In this document: positions 50,358 through 53,136 of the stretch, piece by piece
Numbering within the stretch: the first letter of the stretch is position 1
How the letters are laid out: every line of letters starts with the position of its first letter
Assembly (NCBI GenBank): GCA_052390415.1
Contig: JBQTGY010000150.1
Span: 1 to 53,136 of the forward strand
DNA length: 53,136 nucleotides
Direction: 5' to 3'
Origin: JANNWF01 sp052390415
Lineage (GTDB): Bacteria; Pseudomonadota; Gammaproteobacteria; Xanthomonadales; Xanthomonadaceae
The notes under the pieces: generated by a model
What the model was told of the DNA's origin: nothing
The model's database searches: none
The model's input: the letters and a program-made list of their open reading frames with translations, nothing else
Made by a program: the position numbers and the translations under genes

Positions 50358-52148
50358 ATGAACAGTTATACCGCCCCCCTGCGCGATATCAACTTTGCCT
50401 TGTACAACGTGCTCGACTGCGAGTCCCTGTTCCAACGCCTGGGTTTTGAAACTGCGCAGCGCGATGTGCTCGATGCGGTGCTTGAAGAAGCAGCCAAGTT
50501 CACCCAGAACGTGCTGGCTCCGATCAACCAAAGTGGCGACGCCGAGGGCTGTACACATGACAAGGCCAGCGGCGCAGTGCGTGCACCGGCGGGGTTTCGC
50601 GAAGCGTATGCGCAGTTTGTCGAGGGCGGTTGGAATGGACTGACCGCACCGGAGGACTTTGGTGGTCAAGCCTTGCCCGAGACCATCGGCGCGGTAGTCA
50701 AGGAAATGATTGACGCCGCCAATCTTGCCTGGGGCAACTATCCACTGCTCTCGCATGGCGCCACCGAGGCGCTCAAGCACCACGGCGAGGACTGGCAGAA
50801 GGAAGTGTTTCTGCGGCCGATCATTGGCGGCCGTTGGACCGGCACCATGTGTTTGACCGAACCGCATTGCGGTTCCGACCTGGGCCTGCTGAAGACCCGC
50901 GCTGAGTCGAACGCGGACGGCTCGTATTCGATTACCGGCACCAAGATCTTCATCACCGCCGGCGAGCACGACTTCACCGACAACATCGTGCATCTGGTGC
51001 TCGCGCGGCTACCCGATGCGCCAGCGGGCACCAAGGGTATCTCCACCTTCATCGTGCCAAAGGTCAAGACCGGTCGTGACGGTCGCATGGGTGAAACCAA
51101 CGCGGTGCGCTGTGGCTCCATCGAACACAAGATGGGTATCCACGGCTCGGCCACGTGTGTGATGAACTTCGACGGTGCCGAAGGATGGTTGATTGGCCAA
51201 CCCAACAAAGGCTTGGGCGTAATGTTCACGATGATGAACACCGCGCGCCTCGCGGTTGGCATCCAGGGCCTTGGGCTGATTGACCGCGCCTTTCAGAATG
51301 CGCTTGCCTACAGCCGTGACCGCCTGCAGAGCCGTTCGCTTTCCGGACACAAATCGCCAGACAAGGCCGCCGATCCGCTGATCGTGCATCCCGACATTCG
51401 GCGCATGTTGTTGACGTGCAAGGCGCTGGGCGAAGGATCGCGAGTGCTGGCGTTGCACGCGGCCTCGCTGGTCGATCAGTGCGAACGCGCGACTGACGCG
51501 GACGAGCGGCGCCGTGCCGAAGAACTGCTGGGATTTGTCACGCCCATCGTCAAGGCGTGTCTGACCGAGTGGTCGGTGGAATGCACCTATCACGCATTGC
51601 AGTGCTTCGGTGGGCACGGCTATGTGCGCGAATGGGGTATGGAGCAACTGGCCCGCGACGCCCGCATCACCACCATTTACGAAGGCACCACGCAGATCCA
51701 GGCGCTGGATCTGTTGGGCCGCAAGGTGATGCAACAACAGGGGGCGGGACTGAAGCACTTTCTGGGCATGATCGTCGAGTTTTGCAGCGCAGAAACCCAG
51801 AATGCTGCGCTGGCCGAGTTTGTCGCCCCGCTGGCAGTGATTGCGCAGGACTGGCAGAAGCTCACCTTGGATATCGGCAAACGAACGATGACCGATCCCG
51901 AAGAATTGGGCGCGGCGGCGGTCGATTACCTGTTCTATTCGGGATACGTGGCCCTGGCCTACTGGTGGGCACGCTCGGTGGCCGCGGCGGATCGCGATGC
52001 GGCGGGCAGCGAGTTGGCCTCGGCCAAACGCGAAACCGCACGCTTTTACTTCCAGCGGATCCTGCCGCGCACGCTGACGCATGGTGCTGCGATTCGCGCT
52101 GGCGGCGGCAGTTTGATGGCACTTCCCGAGACCGCTTTCGCTTCCTGA
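50358..52148 (+). CDS. Long acyl-CoA dehydrogenase (about 600 residues)
   Basis: A 596-residue FAD enzyme of fatty-acid beta-oxidation type. The N-terminal helical part is followed by MCLTEPHCGSDLGLLKTRA and ITGTKIFITAGEHD (flavin and substrate contacts), then GSIEHKMGIHGSATCVMNFDGAEGWLIG. CFGGHGYVREWGMEQLARDARITTIYEGTTQIQALDLLGRK holds the catalytic Glu in YEGTT. A C-terminal extension of about 120 residues (KHFLGMIVEFCSAE onward) is typical of the FadE5/DmdC-like long subgroup. Substrate chain is not predictable. The start has tcggagacc upstream. No electron-transfer flavoprotein genes are adjacent. Confidence 0.93.
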   Translation: MNSYTAPLRDINFALYNVLDCESLFQRLGFETAQRDVLDAVLEEAAKFTQNVLAPINQSGDAEGCTHDKASGAVRAPAGFREAYAQFVEGGWNGLTAPEDFGGQALPETIGAVVKEMIDAANLAWGNYPLLSHGATEALKHHGEDWQKEVFLRPIIGGRWTGTMCLTEPHCGSDLGLLKTRAESNADGSYSITGTKIFITAGEHDFTDNIVHLVLARLPDAPAGTKGISTFIVPKVKTGRDGRMGETNAVRCGSIEHKMGIHGSATCVMNFDGAEGWLIGQPNKGLGVMFTMMNTARLAVGIQGLGLIDRAFQNALAYSRDRLQSRSLSGHKSPDKAADPLIVHPDIRRMLLTCKALGEGSRVLALHAASLVDQCERATDADERRRAEELLGFVTPIVKACLTEWSVECTYHALQCFGGHGYVREWGMEQLARDARITTIYEGTTQIQALDLLGRKVMQQQGAGLKHFLGMIVEFCSAETQNAALAEFVAPLAVIAQDWQKLTLDIGKRTMTDPEELGAAAVDYLFYSGYVALAYWWARSVAAADRDAAGSELASAKRETARFYFQRILPRTLTHGAAIRAGGGSLMALPETAFAS

Positions 52149-52232
52149 AACAGACCAACGCAGGCCGGCTGCGCGGGCGCCGCCGGTTTGCGCATAATGC
52201 AGACTCTTTCCACCACGTAATCTTGTCAGCCA

Positions 52233-52721
52233 ATGCACATTCAGGCCGGTGATATCGAGCTTCTGGTCCGCGCAGCCGGCGCCGACGACGACGCATTCAT
52301 CCTTGCCTTGGCCGAGCGATTTGTTGATTTCGAACTGCCCAAGTGGCGGCGCAGGAACGTGTTGCTGGAAGGCATCCGCCGTGACATCAGCCGCCATCTG
52401 GAAGACCAACCACCCGGCTCGTTCATGTACGTGGTGGAGGACGACAGCACCGGCGATCGGATCGGCTTCATGCACATCCAGTTGGTCGTCGATTTTTTCA
52501 CCGGCCACCAGAACTGCCACATTTCCGATATCGCGGTCATCAAGGGCATGGACGGCAAAGGTATTGGCAAGGCGCTGCTTGGCTACGCCGAACAATTTGC
52601 CCGTGAGCATCGCTGTGAGCGCATGCAGCTCGCGGTGTTCCCCGGTAACACGCGCGCCAGAGCCACCTACGAAGCCGCTGGGTTTGGAGTCGAAATGTTG
52701 CGGATGGTGAAGCCGCTCTAG
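52233..52721 (+). CDS. GNAT family N-acetyltransferase
   Basis: A 162-residue acetyltransferase. FVDFELPKWRRRNVLLEGIRRDISRHL is a distinctive N-terminal helical part; HISDIAVIKGMDGKGIGKALLGYAEQFAR holds the acetyl-CoA pyrophosphate loop (GKGIGKA); QLAVFPGNTRARATYEAAGFGVEMLRMVKPL is the standard GNAT end. Substrate unknown. ATG at 52233 lies 84 bases after the dehydrogenase stop; a cataat box at 52192-52197 may be a promoter -10. Confidence 0.9.
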   Translation: MHIQAGDIELLVRAAGADDDAFILALAERFVDFELPKWRRRNVLLEGIRRDISRHLEDQPPGSFMYVVEDDSTGDRIGFMHIQLVVDFFTGHQNCHISDIAVIKGMDGKGIGKALLGYAEQFAREHRCERMQLAVFPGNTRARATYEAAGFGVEMLRMVKPL

Positions 52722-53010
52722 AGTCTGCTGGGATAAACCGAGGTTGCTGTCGGCGCGACAGCGACACCCGCGGGTCACGCTGATCGGCTATGCTCGGGCG
52801 TCGGCGGCGGTCGGCCGATCATGGCGACCGGACTCCCCGGATCATCACGATCAAAGGCACCATGACCGCCAGCCAAAGCAGTGGGCTTCCTTTCCCTCCC
52901 CAGCCCGTCCGGCGCGATGCGCGCTCAGCACTGCGCAGGCCTGCGACCTGCAAGCGCAGCGCATCGCCCCCGAACATCGGGGAGGGAGTCAAGAGCCGTG
53001 GCGGACCAAC
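52722..53010. other. Terminal region without a confident gene
   Basis: From the GNAT stop to the right-hand repeat nothing convincing is coded. A 90-codon minus-strand frame (53091-52819) starts inside the repeat and ends with a hydrophobic stretch (SPLLWLAVMVPLIVMI). It may be a by-product of a repeat family or the end of an unknown short protein; I do not call it. Confidence 0.4.
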
Positions 53011-53129
53011 ACTAGTGGGCTGTAACGGATGAAGCGGAAGTGGGATCGCGACGGGATGGGCGTGATGGACGCCGCTCCGGAGCGAGGCCAATAGCCAAAG
53101 CTATTGGCGGAGTGAGGAGCAAGTCCAGC
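53011..53129. repeat. Terminal inverted repeat, right copy
   Basis: Exact reverse complement of 1-119, with seven further bases to the end of the window. It includes the same gccaatagc/gctattggc hairpin. Here it is not next to an identified gene stop, so the repeat is not tied to one gene. Confidence 0.85.
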
Positions 53130-53136
53130 GCGGCCA

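Noticed and set aside
51009..52778. Long open frame of 589 codons on the minus strand
   Set aside because: It runs antisense through the acyl-CoA dehydrogenase and GNAT genes, both clearly real.
52819..53091. 90-codon minus-strand frame at the right end
   Set aside because: It starts inside the terminal repeat, has no ribosome-binding site or known domain; kept only as a note in the terminal region.
1..53136. The window as one large transposon or genomic island bounded by inverted repeats
   Set aside because: The content is conserved chromosomal backbone (suf, lptD block, ftsY, coaD, pnt) with no transposase, integrase or tRNA site; the repeats are better explained as a dispersed element at contig ends.

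Overview
The window looks like a complete draft contig from a GC-rich gammaproteobacterium of the order Lysobacterales (Xanthomonadales), most likely a Rhodanobacteraceae-like lineage. This rests on gene order (lptD-surA-pdxA-rsmA-apaG-apaH; rsmD/ftsY divergence with coaD, a YfhL-type ferredoxin and ggt; a SUF operon led by an Rrf2 regulator) and on secreted proteins carrying WWNP/WFDP-type domains. It is an inference, since no rRNA or tRNA gene is visible. The first 119 bases recur in inverted orientation at the right end, so the sequence probably ends in a dispersed repeat.

Layout. 0.1-10 kb: a secreted WWNP-domain protein, a TPR-membrane-GGDEF signalling protein, a PAS plus metallo-beta-lactamase (MBL) pair, a GluP/FucP-like sugar transporter, a PiuC-like dioxygenase divergent from a secreted Gly/Glu-rich protein, a one-domain asparaginase and sufT. 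10-20 kb: a small membrane protein, the three-gene proton-translocating transhydrogenase (pntAA-pntAB-pntB), a DUF1631 protein with a tandemly repeated 3' end, a YdjA-like nitroreductase overlapping a 5'-3' exonuclease, and a secreted beta-propeller. 20-27 kb: Nudix, MAPEG, a Tat-exported PhoX-like protein with a TMEM43 protein, a DUF4920 protein with an MBL hydrolase, gamma-glutamyltransferase and ferredoxin. 27-34.7 kb: lipoprotein, coaD and rsmD divergent from ftsY, an AsmA-like protein, mutY and yggX, then a convergent GNAT-Rieske-threonine synthase-like group.

34.7-41.7 kb holds a decayed subtilase/FG-GAP gene and the SUF iron-sulfur operon (regulator-sufB-small membrane protein-[small ORF + nucleotidyltransferase]-sufC-sufD-sufS). 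The two-gene nucleotidyltransferase module sitting between sufB and sufC is the most unusual feature of the window. 41.9-48.6 kb is the conserved outer-membrane/housekeeping operon lptD-surA-pdxA-rsmA-apaG-apaH. It is followed by a cyclophilin fused to a WFDP domain, a lipoprotein, a long acyl-CoA dehydrogenase and a GNAT acetyltransferase.

Iron-sulfur chemistry recurs: SUF assembly and SufT, with clients or helpers MutY (4Fe-4S), the YfhL ferredoxin (2x4Fe-4S), a Rieske protein (2Fe-2S) and YggX. No phage, CRISPR array, insertion sequence or canonical defence island was found. Most of the window is ordinary chromosomal backbone; the novel points are small modules and repeats rather than one large new system.
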